This document shows, piece after piece, positions 33,929 through 42,431 of a DNA stretch of 64,000 nt; positions within the stretch are counted from its first letter, which is position 1, and each line of letters begins with the position of its first letter. Under the pieces are notes generated by a model that saw only the letters and a list, made by a program, of their open reading frames with translations, ran no database searches and was not told where the DNA came from. Where the stretch lies: the NCBI GenBank assembly GCA_037890055.1, contig JBBKBD010000009.1; one strand, given 5' to 3'. The position numbers were made by a program, and so were the translations under genes. The DNA comes from Mediannikoviicoccus sp037890055. GTDB taxonomy: Bacteria; Bacillota; Clostridia; Tissierellales; Peptoniphilaceae.

Positions 33929-34765
33929 ATGTCTAATTGTAATAGTGGAGGATGTTCAGGATGCAGCCACTCATCTGGATGTGGTCATGCGCAAAATCCT
34001 GTTGATTTTAAGATAAATCCTTACGAAACAACAAAAATTAAAAAAATCATAGGAGTTGTTTCAGGAAAGGGAGGAGTTGGAAAGTCACTAGTAACTTCAA
34101 TGCTTGCTAGCGAAATGGCAAGAAAGGGTTACAAGGTTGGAGTTATGGACGGTGATATTACCGGACCAAGTATTCCAAAGTACTTTGGCTTAAAAGGCAA
34201 TGCGACTTCAAACGAGGAAGGAAAAATTTATCCAGTTATAACTAAGAATGATATAAAAGTAATGTCCATAAATTTACTTTTAGAAAATGAAACCGATCCT
34301 GTAGTATGGAGAGGTCCAGTTGTTGCTGGAGTTATAAAACAATTTTATCAAGAAGTACTATGGGAAGAACTAGATTATTTATTCATAGACTTGCCACCGG
34401 GAACAGGTGATGTACCACTAACTATATTTCAATCACTTCCAATAGATGGAATTGTGGTTGTTACAACACCAAATGAACTTGTTGAAATAATTGTAAAAAA
34501 GGCAATTAAAATGGCAAAGCTTATGAATGTTCCAGTACTTGGTCTTGTTGAAAATATGTCATATTTAAAGTGCCCTTGCTGTAACGAAGAGATTTCAGTT
34601 TTTGGAGAAAGCAAAATTGAAAAAATTTCTAAAGAATTAAATATCACAACTTTCTCAAAAGTTCCAGTAAATACAGAAATCTCTAAAGCAACAGAGAGCG
34701 GAAAAATATATGAACTAAAAGAAGACTTTTTATACGACATAATTGAAAGAATTGAAATTTTATAA
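33929..34765 (+). CDS. mrp: Mrp/NBP35-family Fe-S cluster carrier ATPase (ApbC)
   Basis: The start is the ATG at 33929 with AAGGGGG upstream; an in-frame ATG at 33872 overlaps the promoter. The 278-residue protein starts with a cysteine-rich tail (CNSGGCSGCSHSSGCGH), as in cytosolic NBP35. The deviant Walker A is VSGKGGVGKS, followed by DGDITGPSIPK and DLPPGTGD. A CPCC near residue 215 gives the C-terminal CxxC-type cluster site that bridges the dimer. The role is assembly and transfer of iron-sulfur clusters. It is monocistronic. Confidence 0.92.
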   Translation: MSNCNSGGCSGCSHSSGCGHAQNPVDFKINPYETTKIKKIIGVVSGKGGVGKSLVTSMLASEMARKGYKVGVMDGDITGPSIPKYFGLKGNATSNEEGKIYPVITKNDIKVMSINLLLENETDPVVWRGPVVAGVIKQFYQEVLWEELDYLFIDLPPGTGDVPLTIFQSLPIDGIVVVTTPNELVEIIVKKAIKMAKLMNVPVLGLVENMSYLKCPCCNEEISVFGESKIEKISKELNITTFSKVPVNTEISKATESGKIYELKEDFLYDIIERIEIL

Positions 34766-34768
34766 AAT

Positions 34769-34790
34769 GAGGGGCGTAATGCCCCTTTTT
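34769..34790 (+). terminator. Terminator after mrp
   Basis: GGGGC-GTAAT-GCCCC hairpin followed by TTTTT. Confidence 0.85.
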
Positions 34791-34854
34791 AATTTATTAA
34801 AATAAATTTTATACTAACAACTTTCACGACAATATTAATAATTGTTAAAAAGTA

Positions 34855-34883
34855 TTGCATAATATTGCCGTCTATAGTAAAAT
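34855..34883 (+). promoter_or_regulatory. Promoter of the LysR-family gene
   Basis: TTGCAT (34855-34860) and TAAAAT (34878-34883) are 17 bases apart. This implies a leader of about 165 bases before the start codon at 35055. Confidence 0.6.
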
Positions 34884-34902
34884 ATAATTGTAAATAAAGA
34901 AT

Positions 34903-34982
34903 GATAATATTCATTATCTTATTAACCTAGTTTAGTTTATTTGAGTTGTTACATATTTTAAGCGACCTATAGTCGCTTAAAA
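34903..34982 (+). promoter_or_regulatory. Leader of the LysR gene: Fur-like half sites and a strong hairpin
   Basis: GATAAT-N4-ATTATC at 34903-34918 is an inverted repeat resembling Fur half sites with altered spacing. A second, perfect stem of 11 bp (34956-34966 with 34972-34982, TTTTAAGCGAC/GTCGCTTAAAA, loop CTATA) follows. The hairpin is not followed by a T run, so it may be a weak attenuator or a stabilising structure. Confidence 0.4.
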
Positions 34983-35054
34983 TTGTAAAAGAATTATTGC
35001 CGATTTTTTAAAAAGCGTTGATTAATTTAACCTGATAATAAAGGGAGGATTAAT

Positions 35055-35954
35055 ATGGACTTTAAACAATTGGAGATTTTTGTAGCCCTTGTACAAAACG
35101 AAAGCTTCTCTATTGCTGCAAAGGAACTTGGTATATCTCAACCAACAGTAAGTTTGCAGATAAAACAATTAGAAGAAGAGTTAGATACAGCTTTGTTCAT
35201 TAGATCCACAAGAGAACTAAAGGTAACTGAAGCTGGAACGTTGCTTTACAAAGAAGCTAAGAATCTATTGACAAAAAGAGACAGAGTAATGGAAAAATTT
35301 GGAGAGAAGAATCAAAACAAGATTATTGTTGGGGTTTCCAAAATTCCTGCATCACATATTCTTCCAAAGGTATTGCTTAAATACAGAAGAGAGTTTCCAA
35401 ACATCTCTGTAGTGATTAAAGAAACTAATAGTGTTCAAACTATTAAAAAAGTTTCCGACTATATGGTAGACTTAGGAATAGTTGGAATGAAAAAAGACGA
35501 TGAAAATTGTGACTTTGCACCTATTTTCGAAGATGAATTTGTATTTATCTGCCCAAATAATGACTACTATAGAAAGTTGAAAGAGTCAAAGCCTACAATA
35601 AGAGAGCTAGTTAGACAACCTATGATCTCAAGAGAAGAAGGCTCTGGAATTAGAAATAAGATGGACGCTATTGCAAGTGAAGTTGGTGTAAATCATGATC
35701 AATTGGATGTAGTTTTAACAGTTAATGATGATATGTTAGTGAAAAAATTGGTTGGACAAGGAGTAGGAACATCTTTCTTCTCCAAAATAGCTGTAGAAGA
35801 TATGATAGAAGACGGATCTATTATTGCCATACCACTAACTGAAAGTAAAGAAAGATATAGAAATCTATATGCATGCTGGAATAAGAAGGTAACTCTTCCA
35901 GTTCATGTAAGATCATTCTTAGATTTGATTTTAGATTGTGAAAATGAAATGTAA
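35055..35954 (+). CDS. LysR-family transcriptional regulator (selenium-metabolism-associated type)
   Basis: The 299-residue protein has an N-terminal winged helix (MDFKQLEIFVALV, SQPTVSLQIKQLEEEL) and a C-terminal periplasmic-binding-like effector domain. The phrase SKIPASHILPKVLLKYRREFP is close to the LysR regulators that accompany selenium-metabolism genes, and yedF lies 4 kb away, but the exact subgroup is inferred. GGGAGGA precedes the ATG. The gene is monocistronic between a strong leader hairpin and a terminator. Likely targets would be itself or the adjacent channel gene. Confidence 0.85.
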   Translation: MDFKQLEIFVALVQNESFSIAAKELGISQPTVSLQIKQLEEELDTALFIRSTRELKVTEAGTLLYKEAKNLLTKRDRVMEKFGEKNQNKIIVGVSKIPASHILPKVLLKYRREFPNISVVIKETNSVQTIKKVSDYMVDLGIVGMKKDDENCDFAPIFEDEFVFICPNNDYYRKLKESKPTIRELVRQPMISREEGSGIRNKMDAIASEVGVNHDQLDVVLTVNDDMLVKKLVGQGVGTSFFSKIAVEDMIEDGSIIAIPLTESKERYRNLYACWNKKVTLPVHVRSFLDLILDCENEM

Positions 35955-35956
35955 TA

Positions 35957-35990
35957 AAAAATACCCTCGATATTACTCGAGGGTATTTTA
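35957..35990 (+). terminator. Terminator after the LysR gene
   Basis: ATACCCTCGA and TCGAGGGTAT form a perfect stem with flanking A and T runs. Confidence 0.85.
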
Positions 35991-36012
35991 GTATGGTAAA
36001 ATACTAAATTAT

Positions 36013-36033
36013 ATGATACTATATCATTATAAT
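36013..36033 (+). promoter_or_regulatory. Palindrome overlapping the focA promoter
   Basis: ATGATA-CTA-TATCAT (36013-36027) is immediately followed by a perfect TATAAT (36028-36033). The -35 region is poor. An operator between -35 and -10 is plausible; the TGAT...ATCA half sites resemble CRP/FNR-family sites. Confidence 0.4.
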
Positions 36034-36079
36034 CTATTTAGATTAGTACTTTAATTTAAAATTCAGAGGGGGTAATGTA

Positions 36080-36844
36080 ATGGCAAGTAATATCAACAGT
36101 CCTGCTGAAATGGTTGAGATTAATAGGAATTTATCTGTTTCTAAGACCTCAAATACCACAGTAAAAACTTTGATGATGGGACTGCTTGCAGGAATGTTCA
36201 TAGCAATTGGTGGAGCAGCTTCATCGCTGGTATCAATGTTAGGAGATGGAATGTCACCACTTGCAGTAAAGTTATTGGGAAGTGCAATCTTCACAATAGG
36301 AATTGTTTCCGTATTGGTTGCAGGAGCGGAACTTTTTACAGGCAATATTCTTATATCCATTGGACTATATTCAAAAGATATTACAGGAAAGCAAGTTTTA
36401 GTAAACTGGTGTAAGGTTTGGATATTTAATTTAATCGGTTCAATATTTTTTGCATGGCTAATGACAGTAAGCAAAGTGTTTCCTGAAAATGCATTGGAAT
36501 ATTTCCAAAACTTGGCAACAAAAAAAGCGAGTCTAGACTTGGGAACTGCATTTTTTAGAGGGGTATTATGTAATATTTTAGTATGTCTATCAGTTTGGAC
36601 TGCAGCGGCGGGCAAGGATGGAATATCTAAGTTTTTCCTATCCGCATTTCCGGTATTCATTTTTGTATTTTTAGGCTTCGAACACTGTGTTGCAAATATG
36701 TATTATTTTCCTCAAGCAATCTTTTTAGGAGCTAATATTTCAATTGGAGCAGTTATATCAAGATTATTAATTGTAACTTTAGGAAATATTGTTGGTGGGC
36801 TAATAATAGCAACCCCTTACTATATAACCTATGGAAAAAAATAG
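36080..36844 (+). CDS. focA: Formate/nitrite transporter family channel (FocA/NirC)
   Basis: The 254-residue integral membrane protein has six predicted transmembrane helices and the family pattern: GMFIAIGGAASSLVSM in helix 1, AELFTGN in the broken helix 2, and FRGVLCNILVCL in the middle helix. FNT proteins form pentamers that conduct formate, nitrite or hydrosulfide. Which ion is used cannot be told from the sequence. GAGGGGGT precedes the ATG. It converges on the superoxide reductase gene and shares its terminator. Confidence 0.88.
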   Translation: MASNINSPAEMVEINRNLSVSKTSNTTVKTLMMGLLAGMFIAIGGAASSLVSMLGDGMSPLAVKLLGSAIFTIGIVSVLVAGAELFTGNILISIGLYSKDITGKQVLVNWCKVWIFNLIGSIFFAWLMTVSKVFPENALEYFQNLATKKASLDLGTAFFRGVLCNILVCLSVWTAAAGKDGISKFFLSAFPVFIFVFLGFEHCVANMYYFPQAIFLGANISIGAVISRLLIVTLGNIVGGLIIATPYYITYGKK

Positions 36845-36850
36845 AAATTA

Positions 36851-36886
36851 AAAAAAGAGCAAGAGTTTTACTCGAGCTCTTTTTAT
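36851..36886. terminator. Bidirectional terminator between focA and superoxide reductase
   Basis: AAAAAGAGC pairs with GCTCTTTTT, with an inner GAG/CTC; runs of A and T allow function in both directions. Confidence 0.8.
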
Positions 36887-36895
36887 TTTTTAAAT

Positions 36896-37273
36896 TTAAC
36901 CTTCAACTGTAATATCAACTTCAGAAGTCCATAGACCGTGAATATTGCAATATGAAGTTGCAATTAGCTTACCACATTTGTTTAACTTAACAGATGTTTT
37001 AAGAGATGGTTCAGTGAAAGCATCTCCTTCGCCATGTGCTGAGAATTTTGCATCTGCAATTTCAACTGCTTTGTTAGAATCTTTTGGAAGGTAATATAAT
37101 TTAATCCATGCAATGTAATGTTCCATTGTGTTAGGATGTGCAATTTCTTTACCTACACAAACCTCTACATTAAAAAGTTCTCCGCTTTTAACCTTTTCAG
37201 GTGAAGTTATAGCAGGAACGTGTTTTTCGTTTTTCCAATCAGCTGTTTGGTATAATTCAGTAATTTTACTCAT
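36896..37273 (-). CDS. sor: Superoxide reductase (desulfoferrodoxin/neelaredoxin family)
   Basis: This 125-residue enzyme reduces superoxide to peroxide without making oxygen. All ligands of the mononuclear iron site are visible: EKHVP with His18, HPNTMEHYI with two His, and CNIHG with Cys and His. It lacks the N-terminal desulforedoxin domain, so it is the one-iron neelaredoxin type. AAAGGGGG precedes the ATG. Together with rubrerythrin 8 kb away it forms the anaerobic oxidative-stress pair. A degenerate PerR-like site lies in its promoter. Confidence 0.93.
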   Translation of the reverse strand: MSKITELYQTADWKNEKHVPAITSPEKVKSGELFNVEVCVGKEIAHPNTMEHYIAWIKLYYLPKDSNKAVEIADAKFSAHGEGDAFTEPSLKTSVKLNKCGKLIATSYCNIHGLWTSEVDITVEG

Positions 37274-37315
37274 TTAAATCCCCCTTTAATTTAATACACT
37301 TCATATATACCACTC

Positions 37316-37330
37316 TTGTAATAATTTAAA
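37316..37330. promoter_or_regulatory. Degenerate PerR-like site in the superoxide reductase promoter
   Basis: TTGTAAT-A-ATTTAAA has one perfect PerR half site and one half site with two mismatches. On the minus strand it falls between a TTGTTT and a TATAT-type -10, so binding would block transcription. Confidence 0.35.
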
Positions 37331-37469
37331 CAAATTTGAAAAGATTTTAAAATTCTTCAAAAATGAAAAAAAATAACGATAATTAAAAGATTGAACATTT
37401 TTTCGTAAACTTCTGTTAATTATTCATGCTATAGGTTATAATTTAGTGTAGGAGAGTGTAAATGATTTC

Positions 37470-38618
37470 ATGAGTGGAAAATTATATGAATTAATTGTTA
37501 CGACAACTTTCGGATTGGAAGCTGTTGTTAAAAGAGAATTATTAGATATGGGATATGACAATTTAAAAGTTTCCGACGGAAAAGTTGAGTTACAGGGAGA
37601 TGCAAGGGATATTGCCACAATAAATATGAAGATAAGATGTGGCGAAAGAGTTCTTATTAAAGTTGGAGAGTTTAAAGCCTTAAGCTTTGAAGAGCTATTT
37701 GACAAGACATATGCACTACCTTGGCAAGAGTACATCGGTGTAGATGCAAAGTTTCCCGTAGAAGGCAAATCCATAAAATCAAAACTTTTTTCCATCTCCG
37801 ATTGCCAGAGTATTTGCAAGAAGGCGATTGTAGAAAAATTGAAATCAGTTTACAAAGTGGATTGGTTTGAAGAGACTGGAGATATGTATAAGCTGGAAGT
37901 GTCTTTATTAAAAGATATTGCAACAATAACTTTAGATACTTCAGGGGAAGGGCTTCATAAGAGGGGATATCGTGGAAGAGCAGGGGATGCTCCATTAAAG
38001 GAAACATTAGCTGCAGCCATGGTTTTACTTTCATATTGGAATCCATCAAGGACTCTTTATGACCCTTTCTGTGGCTCAGGTACCATACTAATTGAAGCGG
38101 CAATGATAGGTAAAAATATTGCTCCCGGCATAGACAGAAACTTTGCCTCTGAAAAGTTTCCCTATGTGGGAGAAAAAATATATAAAGAAGTTAGGATAAA
38201 ATGTTTAAGTGAAATAGATCATGATGTAAAACTTCATCTACTAGGTTCAGATATAGATAAGAGATCTATATTAAGGGCCAGGGATAATGCAGAGATGATT
38301 GGCGTTAATGAAGATATTCAGTTTTTCATGAAGGATATGAGAAAGGTTGATTTAGAAGATAATTTCGGAGTTGTTATAACAAATCCTCCCTATGGTGAGA
38401 GGATGGGAGAGTTAAAAGAGGTTGAAAAACTTTATAAAGATTTTAATAGAAAGTTTAAAGAATTAAAAACATGGTCCATTTATTTAATTACATCCTACGA
38501 GAATTATGAAAAGCTGGTTGGTAAAAAAGCTGATAGAAAGCGAAAACTTTACAATGGTAGAATTAAAACCTGTTACTATCAGTACTATGGACCAAGACCT
38601 CCAAGGCAAGGTGATTAA
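37470..38618 (+). CDS. THUMP-domain class I rRNA (guanine-N2) methyltransferase, RlmL/YpsC-like
   Basis: The 382-residue protein has an N-terminal ferredoxin-like and THUMP region (about 1-160) and a C-terminal SAM-dependent methyltransferase. SAM-binding YDPFCGSGTILIEAA and catalytic TNPPYGERMG are complete. It is homologous to the N-terminal part of E. coli RlmL and to Bacillus YpsC, which modify 23S rRNA. GGAGAG lies 13 bases before the ATG; a four-codon minigene (ATG ATT TCA TGA, 37462-37473) sits between, its stop overlapping the start codon. The next gene begins directly after the stop. Confidence 0.9.
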   Translation: MSGKLYELIVTTTFGLEAVVKRELLDMGYDNLKVSDGKVELQGDARDIATINMKIRCGERVLIKVGEFKALSFEELFDKTYALPWQEYIGVDAKFPVEGKSIKSKLFSISDCQSICKKAIVEKLKSVYKVDWFEETGDMYKLEVSLLKDIATITLDTSGEGLHKRGYRGRAGDAPLKETLAAAMVLLSYWNPSRTLYDPFCGSGTILIEAAMIGKNIAPGIDRNFASEKFPYVGEKIYKEVRIKCLSEIDHDVKLHLLGSDIDKRSILRARDNAEMIGVNEDIQFFMKDMRKVDLEDNFGVVITNPPYGERMGELKEVEKLYKDFNRKFKELKTWSIYLITSYENYEKLVGKKADRKRKLYNGRIKTCYYQYYGPRPPRQGD

Positions 38619-39740
38619 ATGTTAAAGAAATTAGAGATAATTTTTTCTGAAGAAAAGCTTAGAGTTTTTGATTATCTCTCAGATTGGATTAGAATAATTG
38701 ATATTCAGGGAAATATCTTATTTCAAAATTTACAGATGATTAAAATGGTTGGAGATCAGATTGGGAAAAACTGCCTTGAAACGGGTAGGGACAAAGATGT
38801 TATACCAGGAACGGTTCTTGAAGATTTTAATGGACTGGGACAAAATACAAGAAATATTGTTATAGGTTTAGAAGAGTTTATGGTGAAGAGCTCAATTGTC
38901 AAGGATGATAATGAACCAATTGCAATTATTGAAACCTTTAGAAATGTGACGATGGAGTCCATTGCCATAAAGAGATATCAAAAGATTACTCAAAATACTC
39001 AAAAGGAATTAAACGATGCAAGGAAAATTCAAAAGTGTCTTCTTCCAGAAGTTGGAGATCATAGAGGCCTTGATATAAGTTATAAATACATCCCTTCAGA
39101 GTATCTTTCTGGAGATATGTTTGATGTAATACCTATTGACGATACAAAGACTGCAATCTATATTGCAGACGTGGTGGCCCATGGTATATCCGCATCAATA
39201 CTTACAATGTTTGTAAGGCAGTCTGTAAGATACCATATTGCTAGAAGTTCCATATCAGGATATACTCCCGATATTGTTTTAAGATCCCTAATAAGAAGAT
39301 TTGGAGAATTAAATCTTGAAGATAGTAAATACTTTACAATTTTTTATGGGGTTTTTGACAAGAAAAAGGGAACCTTTAGCTATGCAAATGCAGGGCATAA
39401 TGCAATACCTTTAAAGATAAACAAAGAAGGGGAAGTTGAAAAGCTAAAGGGAACAGGTCTTCCAATCTCACTAATAACTTCAAAGGGAAATTATTCGGAA
39501 AACATTATCGATTTAAAGCTCGGTGAAAAAATATTGTTTTATACAGATGGAATAACTGAAACTAAAGATTACTTTGGTGAGTTTTATGGAACAGATAGAC
39601 TGATTGAACTTGCATCAAAAAATCCTGAAAACATCTTAGATAAAATTGTAAACGAAGTTTCTGGGTATAGATGGGGAAGGCAAGAAGACGATATAGCGAT
39701 ACTTTTAGTTGAAAGAAAAGAGGACGAAAATGGCGATTAA
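38619..39740 (+). CDS. PAS-like sensor and SpoIIE-type PP2C phosphatase
   Basis: The 373-residue protein has an N-terminal PAS-like segment (about 15-115: SDWIRIIDIQGNILFQN) and a C-terminal SpoIIE/RsbU phosphatase domain (about 150-370) with LSGDMFDV, YIADVVAHGISAS, FYTDGITET and EDDIAILL supplying the metal-binding aspartates. Proteins of this type dephosphorylate anti-sigma-factor antagonists. No such antagonist or anti-sigma gene is next to it. It abuts the methyltransferase gene and overlaps pgi by 11 bases, so it is co-expressed with a central glycolytic enzyme. Confidence 0.85.
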   Translation: MLKKLEIIFSEEKLRVFDYLSDWIRIIDIQGNILFQNLQMIKMVGDQIGKNCLETGRDKDVIPGTVLEDFNGLGQNTRNIVIGLEEFMVKSSIVKDDNEPIAIIETFRNVTMESIAIKRYQKITQNTQKELNDARKIQKCLLPEVGDHRGLDISYKYIPSEYLSGDMFDVIPIDDTKTAIYIADVVAHGISASILTMFVRQSVRYHIARSSISGYTPDIVLRSLIRRFGELNLEDSKYFTIFYGVFDKKKGTFSYANAGHNAIPLKINKEGEVEKLKGTGLPISLITSKGNYSENIIDLKLGEKILFYTDGITETKDYFGEFYGTDRLIELASKNPENILDKIVNEVSGYRWGRQEDDIAILLVERKEDENGD

Positions 39741-41016
39741 ATTTGATTTTTCAAAGGCTTATGATTTAAATGAGCTGGAAAAATACTATAGACAAGGTGA
39801 AGAAAATTTAGAAAAAGTTCTAAATAAGAACTCAGAAGGGTCAGACTTTTTGGGATGGGTTGAACTTCCTAAAAGCTATCCAGAAGAAGAATTAAATAAA
39901 ATAAAAAAGGCAGCAAAAGATATAAGAAAAAAGGCAAACTTTCTAGTTGTAATTGGAATAGGTGGTTCATATCTTGGTACAAAGGCTGTTGAAAACTCTT
40001 TAAAACCTTACTTTGAAGCTGATGATGAGTTCAAACTCATATATGCAGGTCACCATCTAAGCTCAACCTATTTAAATGAATTGGTTAAGTTTTTAAAGGA
40101 TAAGGAATATTGTATAAATGTAATTTCAAAATCTGGAACTACTACAGAGCCTGCAATTGCCTTTAGAATTTTACAAAGAGAACTTGAAGAAAAGTATGGA
40201 GAAGAGGCTAAAAATAGAATTTATGTTACAACCGATAGAGAAAAAGGTGCTTTAAAGAAGCTTAGTCTACAAGAGGGATATGAAACCTTTGTTGTTCCCG
40301 ACGATATTGGAGGAAGATTTTCTGTAATAAGTCCAGTTGGGTTACTTCCACTGGCTGCAAAAGGTGTTGACATTGATAGACTTTTAGATGGCTTTAAAAA
40401 GGGACAAGAGCTTTTTACAGTTGTGAATGCAAAAGAGAACCCTGCCATTAAGTACGCACTAATAAGATATCTTCTTCATAACGAAAACAATAAGGATATT
40501 GAAATACTTGTAAATTATGAACCTTCTCTAACATATATCTCCGCATGGTGGAAACAGTTATTCGGAGAATCTGAAGGGAAAGATGGCAAGGGAATTTTTC
40601 CAGCAAGCGTAGACTTCACTACTGATTTACATTCAATGGGCCAACTTATTCAAGAGGGCAAGAGAAATATATTTGAAACGGTTATTGAAGTGGAAAATCC
40701 TACGGATGATATTGAAATACCATTTGATGAACAAAATCTTGATGGATTAAATTACATTGCAGGTAAAACTTTAGACTATGTAAATAAAAAAGCTACAGAA
40801 GGAACAAGAACTGCCCATGTTAAGGGAGAAGTTCCAAACATAAGTATAGTTTTGGATAGAATAGATGAAGAAAACTTAGCAGAGCTTTTATACTTTTTCG
40901 AAATTTCTGTAAGCGTTTCAGGATATTTATTGGGAGTTAATCCATTTAATCAACCAGGTGTAGAAGAATATAAGACACAGATGTTTAAGTTATTGGGAAA
41001 ACCAGGATTTAACTAG
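39730..41016 (+). CDS. pgi: Glucose-6-phosphate isomerase
   Basis: The start at 39730 follows AGAGGAC; an in-frame ATG at 39709 lies within the phosphatase gene. The 428-residue enzyme interconverts glucose-6-phosphate and fructose-6-phosphate. Signature blocks are VIGIGGSYLGTKA, SKSGTTTEPA, DDIGGRFSVIS, DLHSMGQLIQEG and the C-terminal PFNQPGVEEYK. The length is that of the short Firmicute type. It would pass the products of maltodextrin use (MalQ, 18 kb downstream) into glycolysis with the aldolase at 49268. Confidence 0.95.
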   Translation: MAIKFDFSKAYDLNELEKYYRQGEENLEKVLNKNSEGSDFLGWVELPKSYPEEELNKIKKAAKDIRKKANFLVVIGIGGSYLGTKAVENSLKPYFEADDEFKLIYAGHHLSSTYLNELVKFLKDKEYCINVISKSGTTTEPAIAFRILQRELEEKYGEEAKNRIYVTTDREKGALKKLSLQEGYETFVVPDDIGGRFSVISPVGLLPLAAKGVDIDRLLDGFKKGQELFTVVNAKENPAIKYALIRYLLHNENNKDIEILVNYEPSLTYISAWWKQLFGESEGKDGKGIFPASVDFTTDLHSMGQLIQEGKRNIFETVIEVENPTDDIEIPFDEQNLDGLNYIAGKTLDYVNKKATEGTRTAHVKGEVPNISIVLDRIDEENLAELLYFFEISVSVSGYLLGVNPFNQPGVEEYKTQMFKLLGKPGFN

Positions 41017-41026
41017 GAGGTGTAAA

Positions 41027-41557
41027 ATGGTTGTAAAGGAATATTTAGAAGGGTTTTTATCTGAGATACTATTTAGAACAAAGAAGGACAAGAAGACACT
41101 TGGCTTATGGTGTTTGGGATATGCACTTGCAGTTGCTGTTATATCTATGATTGGCCTTAAAATAATTGGCATTCATGGAGTATTTATAAAGGGCATTTTA
41201 ATAGGACTATTTAGTTTGATTCCATTTATGGGTTCAGGACTTTTAATGATACCTTGGATATTGGTAAGGGTAATAACAAATGAAAAGATGTTAGGAAGTC
41301 AGCTTGCAATATTATTTATAATACTTTGCATATTAAAAGAGATAGCCTATCCATTCCTATTAAAAATAAAATTCAATATAAGACCTATTATTCTCTCCGT
41401 TATATTTTTAATCTTTTTCACAATTGGAAAAGAGACTGGAGCAATTTGGGGCAGTGTAATTATTTTTATAATAACAACACTGTTTGATGCCATAGACATA
41501 CAGTCATACTATAGAAAAAATAGATCAAGAGAGAGAAGAAGGCTTCAAAGATTTTAG
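41027..41557 (+). CDS. Small multi-pass membrane protein of unknown function
   Basis: This 176-residue protein has about five hydrophobic segments (around 30-50, 55-75, 85-100, 105-120 and 130-150) and basic ends (KTKKDKKTL and NRSRERRRLQRF). I do not recognise the family. GGAGGTG lies seven bases before the ATG and only 10 bases after pgi, so it is the last gene of the rlmL-pgi operon. A terminator follows directly. Confidence 0.65.
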   Translation: MVVKEYLEGFLSEILFRTKKDKKTLGLWCLGYALAVAVISMIGLKIIGIHGVFIKGILIGLFSLIPFMGSGLLMIPWILVRVITNEKMLGSQLAILFIILCILKEIAYPFLLKIKFNIRPIILSVIFLIFFTIGKETGAIWGSVIIFIITTLFDAIDIQSYYRKNRSRERRRLQRF

Positions 41558-41583
41558 AAAAGACTCTTAGGAGTCTTTTTTTT
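41558..41583 (+). terminator. Terminator of the rlmL-pgi operon
   Basis: AAAAGACTC-TTAG-GAGTCTTTT hairpin with a long T tail. Confidence 0.85.
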
Positions 41584-41633
41584 ATAAAATTCTTAAAATT
41601 ATGGTAAACTATTATATAGAAATAGGAGGAATT

Positions 41634-42431
41634 ATGATAGATTTGCATAATCATAGCGAGTTCTCTATAGATAGTAGAACTCCAATGGAAGAAAATATTT
41701 TAACTGCAATTGAAAAAGGGCTTAAGTGTATTTCAATTACGGATCATATGGAAATAGTTGAAGTTACTGATGTATATTCTGACACTCTTGATGTGAAAGG
41801 ATATTTTAAAAAATATGAAAAATTAAAAGAGAAGTATAAAGATAAAATAACTATTATTTCAGGAGTTGAAGTGGGAATACAGGAATGTACTGCAAAGATT
41901 GTAGATGACTTTGTAAGCAAATTTGACTACGACTTTGTAATTGGATCAGTACACTCACTATTTGAAAAAGATCTTTACCATGGTGGCTACTACAAAAACT
42001 TAACTACCGATGAACTTTATAGAACATATTATGAAGAGATGTATAAGGCAGTAAAGGCCACAAGAAACTTTGACGTACTTGGACATATTGACTACATTGA
42101 CAGATATTTAGACAAGGGAGTAAAGGTTCCAAACCAAGAAGACAATAAAGAAACTATATTAAAGATATTCAAGGAACTTATAGACTCAAATAGAGGTATC
42201 GAAATAAACACTGGGGGATATAGAAGGGGACTTCCATATCTTCATCCACATGAAAAAATCCTTAAATGGTATAAAGAAGCTGGCGGAGAGATTATAACAA
42301 TAGGTTCTGATGCACATATATCAGAGGATGTTGGAGCAAACTCAAAAGATGCAGTGGACTATTTAAAAGCAAATGGATTTACCGGAGTCTATATTTTTGA
42401 AAATAGAAAACCGAGAAAGTTGAAATTTTAA
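41634..42431 (+). CDS. PHP-domain phosphatase, histidinol-phosphatase (HisK) family
   Basis: The ATG at 41634 follows AGGAGGA; an in-frame ATG at 41601 lies upstream of that site. The 265-residue PHP enzyme has the metal ligands in DLHNHSEFS, ITDHMEI, GVEVG, GSVHS, LGHIDYID and GSDAH. The family includes histidinol-phosphate phosphatase, but no other his gene is present, so another phosphomonoester substrate is equally possible. It overlaps the asparaginase gene by one base (TAATG). Confidence 0.85.
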   Translation: MIDLHNHSEFSIDSRTPMEENILTAIEKGLKCISITDHMEIVEVTDVYSDTLDVKGYFKKYEKLKEKYKDKITIISGVEVGIQECTAKIVDDFVSKFDYDFVIGSVHSLFEKDLYHGGYYKNLTTDELYRTYYEEMYKAVKATRNFDVLGHIDYIDRYLDKGVKVPNQEDNKETILKIFKELIDSNRGIEINTGGYRRGLPYLHPHEKILKWYKEAGGEIITIGSDAHISEDVGANSKDAVDYLKANGFTGVYIFENRKPRKLKF

